Of a stretch of DNA of 64,000 bases, positions 8,323-16,400 are shown in pieces. Every line of letters begins with the position of its first letter. Position 1 is the first letter of the stretch. The position numbers were made by a program, and so were the translations under genes. The notes below the pieces were generated by a model that had not been told where the DNA came from, made no database searches, and worked only from the letters and a program-made list of their open reading frames with translations. This DNA comes from a virus. The stretch is from the IMG/VR virus record IMGVR_UViG_3300036770_007174, positions 1 to 64,000 of that record; one strand, 5' to 3'.

Positions 8323-8699
8323 TGACGCCGCGCGACAAGGCCCGGCTCGCCGGCGTGCACCCCGATCTGGTGGCGGTGGTCGAGGCGGCACGGCAGCAAG
8401 TGCCCTTCATCGTGGTGGAGGGGATGCGCACCCGCGAGCGCCAGGCGCAGCTGGTCAAGTCCGGCGCCAGCCGCACCATGGACAGCCGGCACTTGACCGG
8501 CCACGCCGTCGATCTCGCCCCGACCGTCGATGGCGAGGTGCGGTGGGATTGGCCGCTGTTTTACCCGATGGCCAAGGCGGTGAAGGACGCGGCGAAGGCC
8601 CGTGGCGTTGCCTTGGTCTGGGGCGGCGACTGGCCCCGCTTCCGCGACGGCCCGCACTTCGAGCTCAACCGCGATGCCTATCCGGCGGGGACCGTCTGA
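8319..8699 (+). CDS. M15-family peptidase, phage endolysin
   Basis: 126 residues. The zinc-peptidase motifs of the VanY/M15A (L-Ala-D-Glu peptidase) family are visible. SRHLTGHAVDLAP (about residues 53-65) carries the first His and Asp ligands. WGGDWPRFRDGPHFEL near the C-terminus carries the third His, with the catalytic acid in the GGDW...D region. It would cut cell-wall peptide stems at lysis. It starts at ATG 8319 inside the holin stop; ATG 8322 is an equally possible start. There is no signal peptide, consistent with holin-dependent release. Confidence 0.9.
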   Translation: MMTPRDKARLAGVHPDLVAVVEAARQQVPFIVVEGMRTRERQAQLVKSGASRTMDSRHLTGHAVDLAPTVDGEVRWDWPLFYPMAKAVKDAAKARGVALVWGGDWPRFRDGPHFELNRDAYPAGTV

Positions 8700-9016
8700 T
8701 GTCGGCCTTCGCCGCGGCACTGGCCGCTGTGCATGCCGACACGAACATCGGCACCCCTGCTGATTTCCGCCGGCCACCCGGTCCATGGGTGCCAGCCCGG
8801 ATGGTGCTGTCCAGGCCGACCGACACCATCGGCGGGCTGGCCGGCCTCGGCACCCGGGCTGGCAGCCTGACCGCTACCATCCTCGCCGGGGACATCGCGC
8901 CGTTGGAGCCGCAGCGCGGCGACGAGGTGCGGATTGGCACCGCAGTGCACCGCGTCGAGGACGCCGAGCGCGATCCTCTCGGCCTGTCCTGGCGCCTGAT
9001 CCTAGCGGAGACCTGA
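8699..9016 (+). CDS. head-tail attachment protein (gpFII-like)
   Basis: 105 residues, with its start overlapping the endolysin stop by one base. The N-terminal part is helical. The rest is a small beta-barrel with the 'GDEVRIGTAVHRVEDAERDP' pattern (about 78-97) and closing 'LSWRLILAET'. This size, fold pattern and place between capsid and tail genes fit the lambda FII-like head-tail connector. The identification rests on context and pattern rather than a catalytic motif. Confidence 0.6.
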   Translation: MSAFAAALAAVHADTNIGTPADFRRPPGPWVPARMVLSRPTDTIGGLAGLGTRAGSLTATILAGDIAPLEPQRGDEVRIGTAVHRVEDAERDPLGLSWRLILAET

Positions 9017-9018
9017 CC

Positions 9019-9471
9019 ATGCCGATACCGATCCGCGAGGCCGCACTGGCGGCGATCGCCGAACGCCTGACCGCCGAACTGCCTGGCGTCGTGCTGGAAC
9101 GTGCGCGCCGTGCCCCGGTGGACACCAACAAGGAGCCGCTACCGTGCCTGGTGCTCACCGGCACCGATTGGGAGGCGGACGAGACCGCCGAACCCGGCAG
9201 CACCCACTACGGCCTCGGCTTCGCCGTGGCCGGCTACGTACGGGACGCGACGGACCTCGGCGTGGAGCAGGGACTGTCGGATCTGCACGCCTCGCTGATC
9301 GCCGCCCTCGCCGGCTGGACGCCTGCCCTTGATGGCCTCGGCGAGGTCTCCGAGCAGGGTGCCGAGTTCCGGCTCTACGACACCGACGAGAGCGCCAAGC
9401 CTGCCGGCGAGGTCCTGGCCCGCTTCACCATGCTCGCCATCGCGCCGCTGGGCTCTCCCTACCTCCCCTGA
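9019..9471 (+). CDS. tail terminator/completion protein (gpU-like)
   Basis: 150 residues starting MPIPIREAALAAIAERLTAE, an N-terminal helix followed by an alpha/beta core with 'EPLPCLVLTGTDWEAD' and a strand ending in ARFTMLAIAP. This is the usual layout of gpU-like tail terminator proteins, which cap the tail tube and make the head-binding interface. The gene lies 2 bases after the head-tail attachment gene and precedes the tail-tube gene. Confidence 0.6.
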   Translation: MPIPIREAALAAIAERLTAELPGVVLERARRAPVDTNKEPLPCLVLTGTDWEADETAEPGSTHYGLGFAVAGYVRDATDLGVEQGLSDLHASLIAALAGWTPALDGLGEVSEQGAEFRLYDTDESAKPAGEVLARFTMLAIAPLGSPYLP

Positions 9472-9511
9472 GCCGCGGCTCTCCCATAACAACCGGCGAT
9501 GCCCGCTCTCA

Positions 9512-9562
9512 CTGGTGCAAGTGCACCAGCTGCCGCGGGCTTGCCGAAACCTGAAAGGTTTC
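9512..9562 (+). promoter_or_regulatory. two perfect hairpins in the tail-tube leader, one covering the ribosome site
   Basis: CTGGTGCA (9512-9519) pairs with TGCACCAG (9522-9529). Further on, GAAACCT (9546-9552) pairs with AGGTTTC (9556-9562) around a GAA loop. The AAAGG at 9554-9558 is the best Shine-Dalgarno for the GTG start at 9567, and it lies in the loop and 3' arm of the second hairpin. Translation of the tail-tube protein may therefore be controlled by RNA folding. Confidence 0.5.
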
Positions 9563-9566
9563 GTCA

Positions 9567-10733
9567 GTGAGCACTAACCTCGTGCGCATGAAGTTCGCCG
9601 CCGTTGCGGCCAAGATCGAGGTGGCACCCGGCACCGACGCCATCGGCGGCACCCCCGCGGCCGCGGACTGGATCGCGTCCGAGATGGAGGTCCAGTTCGA
9701 CCCCACCATCATCGAACTGCCCGAGCTGACTGGCTCACTCGACAAGGCCTCCGCGGTGGTCGGCGGCCTTAAGCCGCGCCTGCGCCTGCGCATGCCCCTG
9801 CGCGGGTCCGGTGCCGCCGGCACCGCGCCGGACTTCGGCAAGCTGCTGCGCTGCTGCACCTTCTCCGAACTGGTGACCGCCTCGGCGATCGGCGCACCCA
9901 CCGCGGCCACCGCCGGCACCACGACGACGGTCACCGCCGCGACACCCTTCGGCACCACCGCCCAGCAGTATCGGGGCATGCCGCTCATCGTCACCGGCAT
10001 TGCCGCTGGCACCACCGGGATCGTCGACTATACCGCGGCGCGGGTCATCACCACGGGCGATACCGCCGGGACGGCCTACACCACCGGCAGCCTGCTGCAG
10101 ATCCCGATCAACGTCCTCTACAGCCCGACCTCGGACGAGAGCGTCTACAAGACCGCGACGATCTACTTCTACGCCGACGGCCTGCTCTGGACCTTCACCG
10201 GGGCGCTGGGCACCGCCTCGCTCGAGCTCACCACCGGGGGCATCGGCTTCATCACCTTCGAGATGCGCGCCCAGTTCGCCAGCAAGACCGCCACCGCCGT
10301 GCCGGCCGGTGCCGCCGCCGTGCTGCGTCCGACGCCGCCCCGCTTCGTCGGCGGAAAGTGCCAGTTCAACAAGGCACTGGCCCAGGTGCGGACGCTCACC
10401 ATCAATGCCGGCGTCAATGTCATCCTGCCGGACGATCCCGAGAGTGCCGAGGGGTATGGCGCCGCCCTGCCGATCGAGCGCGACGTCGCCGGAAACCTCG
10501 ATCCCTACATGAACACCACCAACTCGGTGGCGCTGTTCAACGCCTTCCGGGCGGGGACATCGATGTCGCTGATGGCGATCATCGGCAGCACGCCTGGCAA
10601 CCGCTTCGTGGCCATCGTGCCCAACGCCAAGGCGATCGGCATGGACCCAGGCCAGCGTGACGGACTCGGCCAGCACGGCATCGGCTTCCAGGGCGATGGC
10701 GCCGACAGCGCCTTCTACCTGGCCCAGTTCTGA
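9567..10733 (+). CDS. major tail tube protein
   Basis: 388 residues with a GTG start. It opens with a beta-rich segment (ASEMEVQFDPTIIELPELTG, near residues 33-52), typical of tail-tube proteins of the lambda gpV/TP901 type. A Thr/Ala-rich insert domain (about 110-170) and a second beta-rich half follow. It ends with a fold closing in DGADSAFYLAQF. Position before the tail-assembly chaperone and tape measure supports the role. It would stack in hexamers around the tape measure to form the tail tube. The first 15-30 residues (MKFAAVAAKIEVAPGTD) may be part of the same sandwich. Confidence 0.75.
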   Translation: MSTNLVRMKFAAVAAKIEVAPGTDAIGGTPAAADWIASEMEVQFDPTIIELPELTGSLDKASAVVGGLKPRLRLRMPLRGSGAAGTAPDFGKLLRCCTFSELVTASAIGAPTAATAGTTTTVTAATPFGTTAQQYRGMPLIVTGIAAGTTGIVDYTAARVITTGDTAGTAYTTGSLLQIPINVLYSPTSDESVYKTATIYFYADGLLWTFTGALGTASLELTTGGIGFITFEMRAQFASKTATAVPAGAAAVLRPTPPRFVGGKCQFNKALAQVRTLTINAGVNVILPDDPESAEGYGAALPIERDVAGNLDPYMNTTNSVALFNAFRAGTSMSLMAIIGSTPGNRFVAIVPNAKAIGMDPGQRDGLGQHGIGFQGDGADSAFYLAQF

Positions 10734-10755
10734 CCCCTCCACCAGGAGCCCCATC

Positions 10756-11400
10756 ATGGATAGCATGACCGCCCCGCCGGTGTTCTCGGCGCACGACCTC
10801 GTGGCCTTCACCCCGCCGGGCAGCCCGCGCACCTATCGCCTGGCGCCGCTCACCTATCGCGAGCGCATCGCCTTCCGCGCCGCGCTCGCCAGGGAGGCCG
10901 GCATGCGCCCCTCGCCCCAGGACGTCAGCAATGGCCTGCGTGCTGCGCTCCGTGAGATCGGTCCGGCCAACCTCGACGAGGCCCTCGCCGTCGTGGACGA
11001 GGCCGACGCCGCCCGTGAAGCCGTGGACGCCACGCCGGATGATGCGGCGCTCAAGACCAAGCTGGCCGAGGCACAGGCGCGGCTGGCCGTGATCATCACC
11101 GCCTGCATGGACGTGCCGGTCTATGCCGAACTGCGTGCGGCCGGCGAGCGCTGGACCGGCATGGCACCGTGGGTGGCATGCCGGCATGCGCTGCGCGGCT
11201 GGGATGGTCCCGGGCTGCCCGCCTTTCGGCGAGACAAGGGACTGGTGCCCGAGGAGCTGCTCGATGCGCTGCCGGCAAGCGAGGTCACAGCCATGGGCTG
11301 GCGAGCCTTCCTGCTGGTGTCGTTGGACCGGAGTGCGGAGGGAAACTCCGCGGCGCCCTCGCCGTCGCCCGAGACCCCGACGCCTTCGCCGGAGGGTTGA
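10756..11400 (+). CDS. tail assembly chaperone (gpG-like)
   Basis: 214 residues in the zero frame. It is largely helical with an N-terminal beta part (PPGSPRTYRLAPLTYRERIA) and ends in a Ser/Pro/Thr-rich tail, usual for gpG-type chaperones. It lies between the tail tube and tape measure genes, as expected. A perfect slippery heptamer, G GGA AAC, occurs in the correct reading phase at 11340-11346, 55 bases before the stop. ATG 10756 follows an AGGAGC ribosome site. The protein should coat the tape measure during tail assembly together with the longer frameshifted form. Confidence 0.75.
   Translation: MDSMTAPPVFSAHDLVAFTPPGSPRTYRLAPLTYRERIAFRAALAREAGMRPSPQDVSNGLRAALREIGPANLDEALAVVDEADAAREAVDATPDDAALKTKLAEAQARLAVIITACMDVPVYAELRAAGERWTGMAPWVACRHALRGWDGPGLPAFRRDKGLVPEELLDALPASEVTAMGWRAFLLVSLDRSAEGNSAAPSPSPETPTPSPEG
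11340..11346 (+). promoter_or_regulatory. slippery heptamer for -1 programmed frameshift
   Basis: GGGAAAC is read as G GGA AAC in the chaperone frame (GGA at 11341-11343, AAC at 11344-11346). It fits X XXY YYZ exactly and closely resembles the lambda G/GT site GGGAAAG. Slipping back one base gives GGG AAA and then enters the -1 frame that stays open to 11669. Confidence 0.75.
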
Positions 11401-11669
11401 CGCCGGAGGACGGCTCCGACTGGATGGTCGCGGGCGAGCCGTGGCCGGGTGGCAACCCAAGGCTGACGGTGGCCGCGGCCTGGCATGACGTTGTCCGGCT
11501 CTGGGCGGCCTGCCGCGATCCCGAGGGCGGCATCTCGCATTGGCCGGATGCCGGAGGCGTCGGCGACCAGGCAGCATGGCTCGTTGATGTCTTTGCCACC
11601 CTGGGCACGATCTACGCCAAGATGGTCGAGAGCGAGGCGCGGCTCCGGGGCCAGTCGGTCAGCGCGTGA
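11340..11669 (+). CDS. -1 frameshift extension of tail chaperone (gpGT-like T domain)
   Basis: The -1 frame is open across the slippery site and continues to a stop at 11667-11669. The joined product from 10756 would be 304 residues. The added part begins KLRGALAVARDPDAFAGG and contains 'LTPEDGSDWMVAGEPWPGGN', a compact domain rich in Trp and helices, which looks like real coding sequence. There is no good start codon for it alone. By analogy with lambda gpGT, the extension would bind the tail tube protein while the G part binds the tape measure. Its 3' end overlaps the convergent nitrilase gene by 11 bases. Confidence 0.7.
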   Translation, partial: GKLRGALAVARDPDAFAGGLTPEDGSDWMVAGEPWPGGNPRLTVAAAWHDVVRLWAACRDPEGGISHWPDAGGVGDQAAWLVDVFATLGTIYAKMVESEARLRGQSVSA

Positions 11670-12552
11670 GGGCGCCGTAGGTCTCGGGACGGCGATGCTC
11701 GTCGAACTTCCACGTCGCCTTCACCTCGCGGACGACATCGAGGTCGATATCGGCCACCACCAACGCATCGCGATCGTCCGGTCCCTGGGCCAGGATGCGG
11801 CCACGCGGATCCGCCACATAGCTCGACCCGTAGAACTCGCCGATCGCCCAGGGTTCCTCGACACCGACGCGGTTGATGGCACCGACGTAGAAACCATTGG
11901 CAACCGCGGCCGCCGGTTGTTCCAGGGTCCAGAGGTGCTGGCTCAACCCCTTCCAGGTTGCCGAGGGATTCACGACATACTCGGCACCCGCCAGACCGAG
12001 GGCACGCCAGCCTTCGGGGAAGTGGCGGTCGTAGCAAATGTAGACGCCCAGCTTCAGGTAGCGCGTCTGGAACACCGGGAACCCTGTGGTCCCTGGCTCG
12101 AACCAGAAGCGCTCGGTGCCGCGCTCCTCATTGCCGATCATCGTGTGCAGGTGGCTGCCGATGGTCGGGATATGGGTTTTCTCGTAGGTGCCCAGGACCG
12201 AGCCATCGGCGTCGATCACCACCGCAGTGTTGGTCTTGCGGCCATCATCGTGGCGCCGGTAGAGCGGCACCACGATCACCATGCTGTGCTTGCGGGCAAG
12301 CTGGCACATCAACTGCGTGGTCGGCCCCTCCGGCACCCGTTCCGCCGCTTCCAGCCAGCGTGGCTCGGCCACGGGGCAGAAGTAGGGGGAATTGAACACC
12401 TCCTGGAAGCAGATCACCTGCACGCCCTGCTCCGCCGCCTGGCGCACCTGTTCGGCGTGGGCGGCATTCATCGCGTCGCGGATCTCTGCGACCGGCGCCG
12501 AAGTCGGTGCCTTCAGCGCCATCTGGACCAAACCAACACGCACCACGCTCAT
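11659..12552 (-). CDS. nitrilase-superfamily carbon-nitrogen hydrolase (cargo gene)
   Basis: 297 residues on the strand opposite to the phage genes. The catalytic triad of the nitrilase superfamily is intact: E51 (CFQEVFNSPYF), K125 (YEKTHIP) and C173 (YICYDRHFPEGWR). The sequence around the Cys (CYDRHFPEGWRALGLAGAE) resembles the N-carbamoyl-amine/beta-ureidopropionase branch, which hydrolyses N-carbamoyl groups to amine, CO2 and ammonia; the exact substrate cannot be read from sequence. It is not a virion protein. It is a complete metabolic gene inserted tail-to-tail against the tail chaperone gene. Its promoter should lie within 12553-12681. Confidence 0.88.
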   Translation of the reverse strand: MSVVRVGLVQMALKAPTSAPVAEIRDAMNAAHAEQVRQAAEQGVQVICFQEVFNSPYFCPVAEPRWLEAAERVPEGPTTQLMCQLARKHSMVIVVPLYRRHDDGRKTNTAVVIDADGSVLGTYEKTHIPTIGSHLHTMIGNEERGTERFWFEPGTTGFPVFQTRYLKLGVYICYDRHFPEGWRALGLAGAEYVVNPSATWKGLSQHLWTLEQPAAAVANGFYVGAINRVGVEEPWAIGEFYGSSYVADPRGRILAQGPDDRDALVVADIDLDVVREVKATWKFDEHRRPETYGALTR

Positions 12553-12681
12553 CTGCCCACTCCCCAGGTCGCTTCCATGCGGCGGTCGGGACCGATCCGA
12601 GCCGAGCCCCAGGACGCAGCGTAGCCACGCAACCCGGGCATCGGCCAGCACAAGCGTGGGAGCATCTCCAGGAACCACTCC

Positions 12682-13431
12682 ATGTTCGTCCGCGCTGCCG
12701 TGTTTGGCCGCCTGCGTGAGGCGATGCAGGCCGAGGTGCGTGCGGTGGCAGGTGGCCTGCGCCGTGCCGTCGCCGCGACCGGCCGCGAGGTACAGTCCGA
12801 GTTGCGGGCGCAGGCGCGATCGGCCGGCTTCAAGGATGGCGGCCGCAGCATCGCCAATGCCTGGCGCCTGAACCTCTATCCGGCCGCAGGGACGGCACCC
12901 ACGACCTTCAAGCCGGCGGCGCTGGTCTGGTCGCGCATGCCGACCGTCGTCACCGCCTTCGATCGTGGCGCCACCATCGTCGCCCGCGGCCGCACCTACA
13001 TGGCCATCCCCACCGGCTACAACGCCATCGGCGGCCGCAGGGCGGGCCGGCGTGGCGGGCTGCGCATCACCCCGGCCCAGATGATCCAGGCGGGGCGTCG
13101 CGGCGCGGCTTTCGTGCTGCCCAGCCGGTCGCGTCCTGGCACCGCGCTGTGGTGCCTGCACGTGGCCGCCGCCACCGGCACCTCGCGTCGCACCCGCAAC
13201 CGGCTGCGGCTCTTCGTCGGCAGCGGCACCGAGGTGCTGACCGGGCACCGCAAGGGCCAGGCCCAGCGCCGCCAGGAGATCCTGGCCCAGGGCTTCGTGC
13301 CGATGTTTCTGCTGCTCAAGCGAGTGACCCTGCGCAAGCGGTTGGACGTCGCCGGCGTCCGACGGCGCGTGCCGAGCCTGTTGGCCCGCAACACCATCCT
13401 GGAACTTCGCGGTCGGGAGGCGTCTCGATGA
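12682..13431 (+). CDS. DUF6441 family phage tail protein
   Basis: 249 residues starting MFVRAAVFGRLREAMQAEVR. There is an N-terminal helical region, then 'RARSIANAWRLNLYP'-like sequence (here GGRSIANAWRLNLYP), a beta part with 'MPTVVTAFDRGATI' and 'TYMAIPTGYN', and a basic, arginine-rich C-terminal third. The pattern matches DUF6441 proteins, found just before tape measure genes in alphaproteobacterial phages. Function is not known; a tail-completion or minor tail role is likely from position. It overlaps the tape measure start by four bases (ATGA). Confidence 0.7.
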   Translation: MFVRAAVFGRLREAMQAEVRAVAGGLRRAVAATGREVQSELRAQARSAGFKDGGRSIANAWRLNLYPAAGTAPTTFKPAALVWSRMPTVVTAFDRGATIVARGRTYMAIPTGYNAIGGRRAGRRGGLRITPAQMIQAGRRGAAFVLPSRSRPGTALWCLHVAAATGTSRRTRNRLRLFVGSGTEVLTGHRKGQAQRRQEILAQGFVPMFLLLKRVTLRKRLDVAGVRRRVPSLLARNTILELRGREASR

Positions 13432-16400
13432 GCGGTAGCGTCGCCCGCACCGTCGGCATCCGCGTCTCCACTGAGGGCGCCGACCGTGCCCGCCGCGAGC
13501 TCGAGCAGTTCGGCACCGCCGGTGAGGCGGCGTTGCGCCGCGTCGAGGTCGCCTCGGCCGCGGCTTCGCCTGGGTTGCAGCGCTTGGCCGGCGCGTCGGA
13601 CATTGCCACCCGCGCCTTCCAGGGCATGGGCGGGAGCCTTGGCACTGTCGGGAGCACGTTTGCCGGCGTCTCCGTCGCCGCGGGTGGGCTGACCGCCGGG
13701 ATCGTGGCGATGGGCGCCGCCGCGGTCGCCGCCGGGGTCCAGATCGCCAAGGCCGGCGACACCGCCACGGCCGTGCTGGCCCGCCTGGCCAGTGCTACAG
13801 GGTCTGCCTCCGCGGCCGAGCGCGCCTTCGAGGGGCTCTTCCGGCTCTCACAGCAGACCGGCATCGCGGTCGCCGACAGTGCCGGCGCCTTTGCCCGCTT
13901 CGCCGTCGCAGCCAAGGAGGTCGGTGCCACCAACGACCAGGTGCTCAAGCTGGTCGGCGGCCTGCAGAAGGCTGGCATCGTCGCCGGGGCCTCGGCCGAG
14001 GAGACCGGCGCCGCCACCCAGCAATTGGCCCAGGCGCTGGCCTCCGGCGTGCTGCAGGGCGACGAGCTCCGCTCCCTGCTGGAGAACATGCCGCAGCTGG
14101 CCCAAGCGCTGGCCCGCGAACTGGGCGTCGGCATCGGCCAGCTGCGGCAGATGGGCAGCGAGGGCAAGCTCACCGCCGACCGTGTCCTGCCGGCGTTGAT
14201 CGCCGCCGGAGAGAAGCTCGCCGCCGAGTTCGACAAGCTGCCGCCAACTATGGGCCGCGCCTTCGGCGTGCTCGGCGCGGCGATGGACAACTTCGCCAGC
14301 CAGCTCGACAAGGCACTCGGCCTTTCCCAGGCCATCGCCAAGGCGGCCATGGAGGCGGCCGCCGCGGTCAACGCCGTGCAACGCTATGTCGCCCCCACCG
14401 ACCGCCAGGCAGCAGAGAACGATGTCGCCCGCACCCGTGCCCGGTTGGAAGGCCTGCGCGCGGCCCCTGCGATGGACGATGGTTCCGACCCGGCCCGTGG
14501 CTACTCCCCGGTCCAGCGTGCCCAGTTGCAGGCCGCCGCCACAGCCCGGCAAACCGCCCTGCGCCAGGCGGAGAGCGAGTATCGAGCCGCCAATGATCGC
14601 CTGGCCGAGATCGAGCGCGAGGGCCAACGCGAGCGCTTCGGCGACTTCGTCACCGCCCAGGCCAAGGCCGCCGATGCAGCCCGTGTCCGTGCCGCCCAGG
14701 ACGTGCGCGAGGTTGTCGAGGCCAACGACAAGAAGCTCAAGGCAACCCGCGAATACCAGGAGCAACTGCAGAAGATCGCCCGCGCCGAGGCCGCCGGCGT
14801 CACCACCCTGCCGGGTGGCGCAGCCTTCGATGCCACCCGTGCGCGGGCAGATGCACTGCGCGAGTACCAGGACAAGCTGGCCAAGGCCAATGAGGAGGGC
14901 CAGAAGGCCACCAAGCTGGCCGACGAGCAGGCGGCCAAGGTCGGCAAGGTCTCCGAGGCCCTGGCCATCGAGCTCGACCGGCAGACCCGGCTGGCCGACG
15001 CACAGCGCCAGGGGACCGGCGCGATCCAGGCTCTCAACACGGAACTGGAGATTGAACGCCAGCTGCGCGAGGCCGGCATCCCGCCGATCGAGAAGCGCAC
15101 CGTCGCCCAGCAGCGCGAAGCCGACGCTATCGAGAAGACGGTACGCCAGATCGAGGCGCAGCGTGCCGCAGTGAAGTCCGCCCAGGACGATCAGAAGAAA
15201 CTCGACGACGCCCGGCGCGAGCAAGAGCAGCAGGTCAAATCCACCACCGATGATGTGGTGCACTATGCCGGCGATCGCTTCGCCGACCTGTTCTCCCGCA
15301 CTGGCCGCGGCTGGGCCGGTTTGATGGACGATCTCTACCGCCTAGCGGTGTCGACTTTTGCCCGCATCGCGGCGGAGGCGATGATCCGGCCGATCGTCAC
15401 GCCGATCGTCCAGGGTATCTTTGGCGGTGGGATCGGCGGTATCGCCGGTGTGGGTGGGACATCAGGCGGCACGTCGCTCCTCGGCCTGCTCGGCCTTGGC
15501 AACCTCGGCGAGACGCTGGGGCTGACGGGCCCCGGTGGTCTGCTCTCCAGCATCGGCTCCGGCCTTGGCCTCACCGGTGCCGGCGGGTTGTTGGGGGCGA
15601 CCGCCATCACCGGCTGGGGCACCTCCACCAGTGCCGCGCTGGGCGCCATGGGGGGCGCCTATGGTCCGGCGTCGCTCGCCCAGTTGCAGGCCTTTGGTGG
15701 CGGTGGGCTGTTCGGTGGTACCGGAGCCACCTTCGGGTCGCTGCTCGGCGGCGCGGGGGCCGGCTTCGGGGCCGGCATGCTGCTCAACGGCCTGCTCGGC
15801 GGCAACCAGACCGGCGGCATGGTGGGCTCCGGTATCGGCGCCGCCGCGGGCGCCGCGCTGGGCAGCATCATCCCTGGGATCGGCACGCTGCTCGGGGGCA
15901 TCCTTGGTGGGGCCGCCGGCGGCGGGCTCGGGGGACTGTTCGGCCCCGGCGAGAGCGTGCGCGGCTTCGGGCTTCGGTTGCAGAGCGCCGGCTGGGGACC
16001 AGACGCGACGCCCTCGAACGCCATGGCTGACCAGCTGCTACCGATCGACTACCGCTACTACAACGACAGCGGCAAGACGGTCTTCGCGCAGGCGGAGCAG
16101 GTCGTCGCCGCCACCAACGCCTACCTGGCCCAGCGGGGCCTGCAGGTGGGTGGTGTCAGCGTCATCGGTGGCAACAAGAATGGCGCCGACTATTCCTGGG
16201 CGGACGCCGGCTCGGTCGAGGAGGCGTACACAAGGCTGCGCTTCGCCTCGCGCGACAATGCGGACCTCACCCGCTCGCTGCAGGGCAAGACCTTCTCCGG
16301 CGTGGACAAGCTGGCGCAATGGGTCGACGGCTTCCTCGCTGCGCAGGCCGAGATCGACAAGCTCGGCACGGCGCCGCTGGCGGCCTTCACGCAGCAGGTC

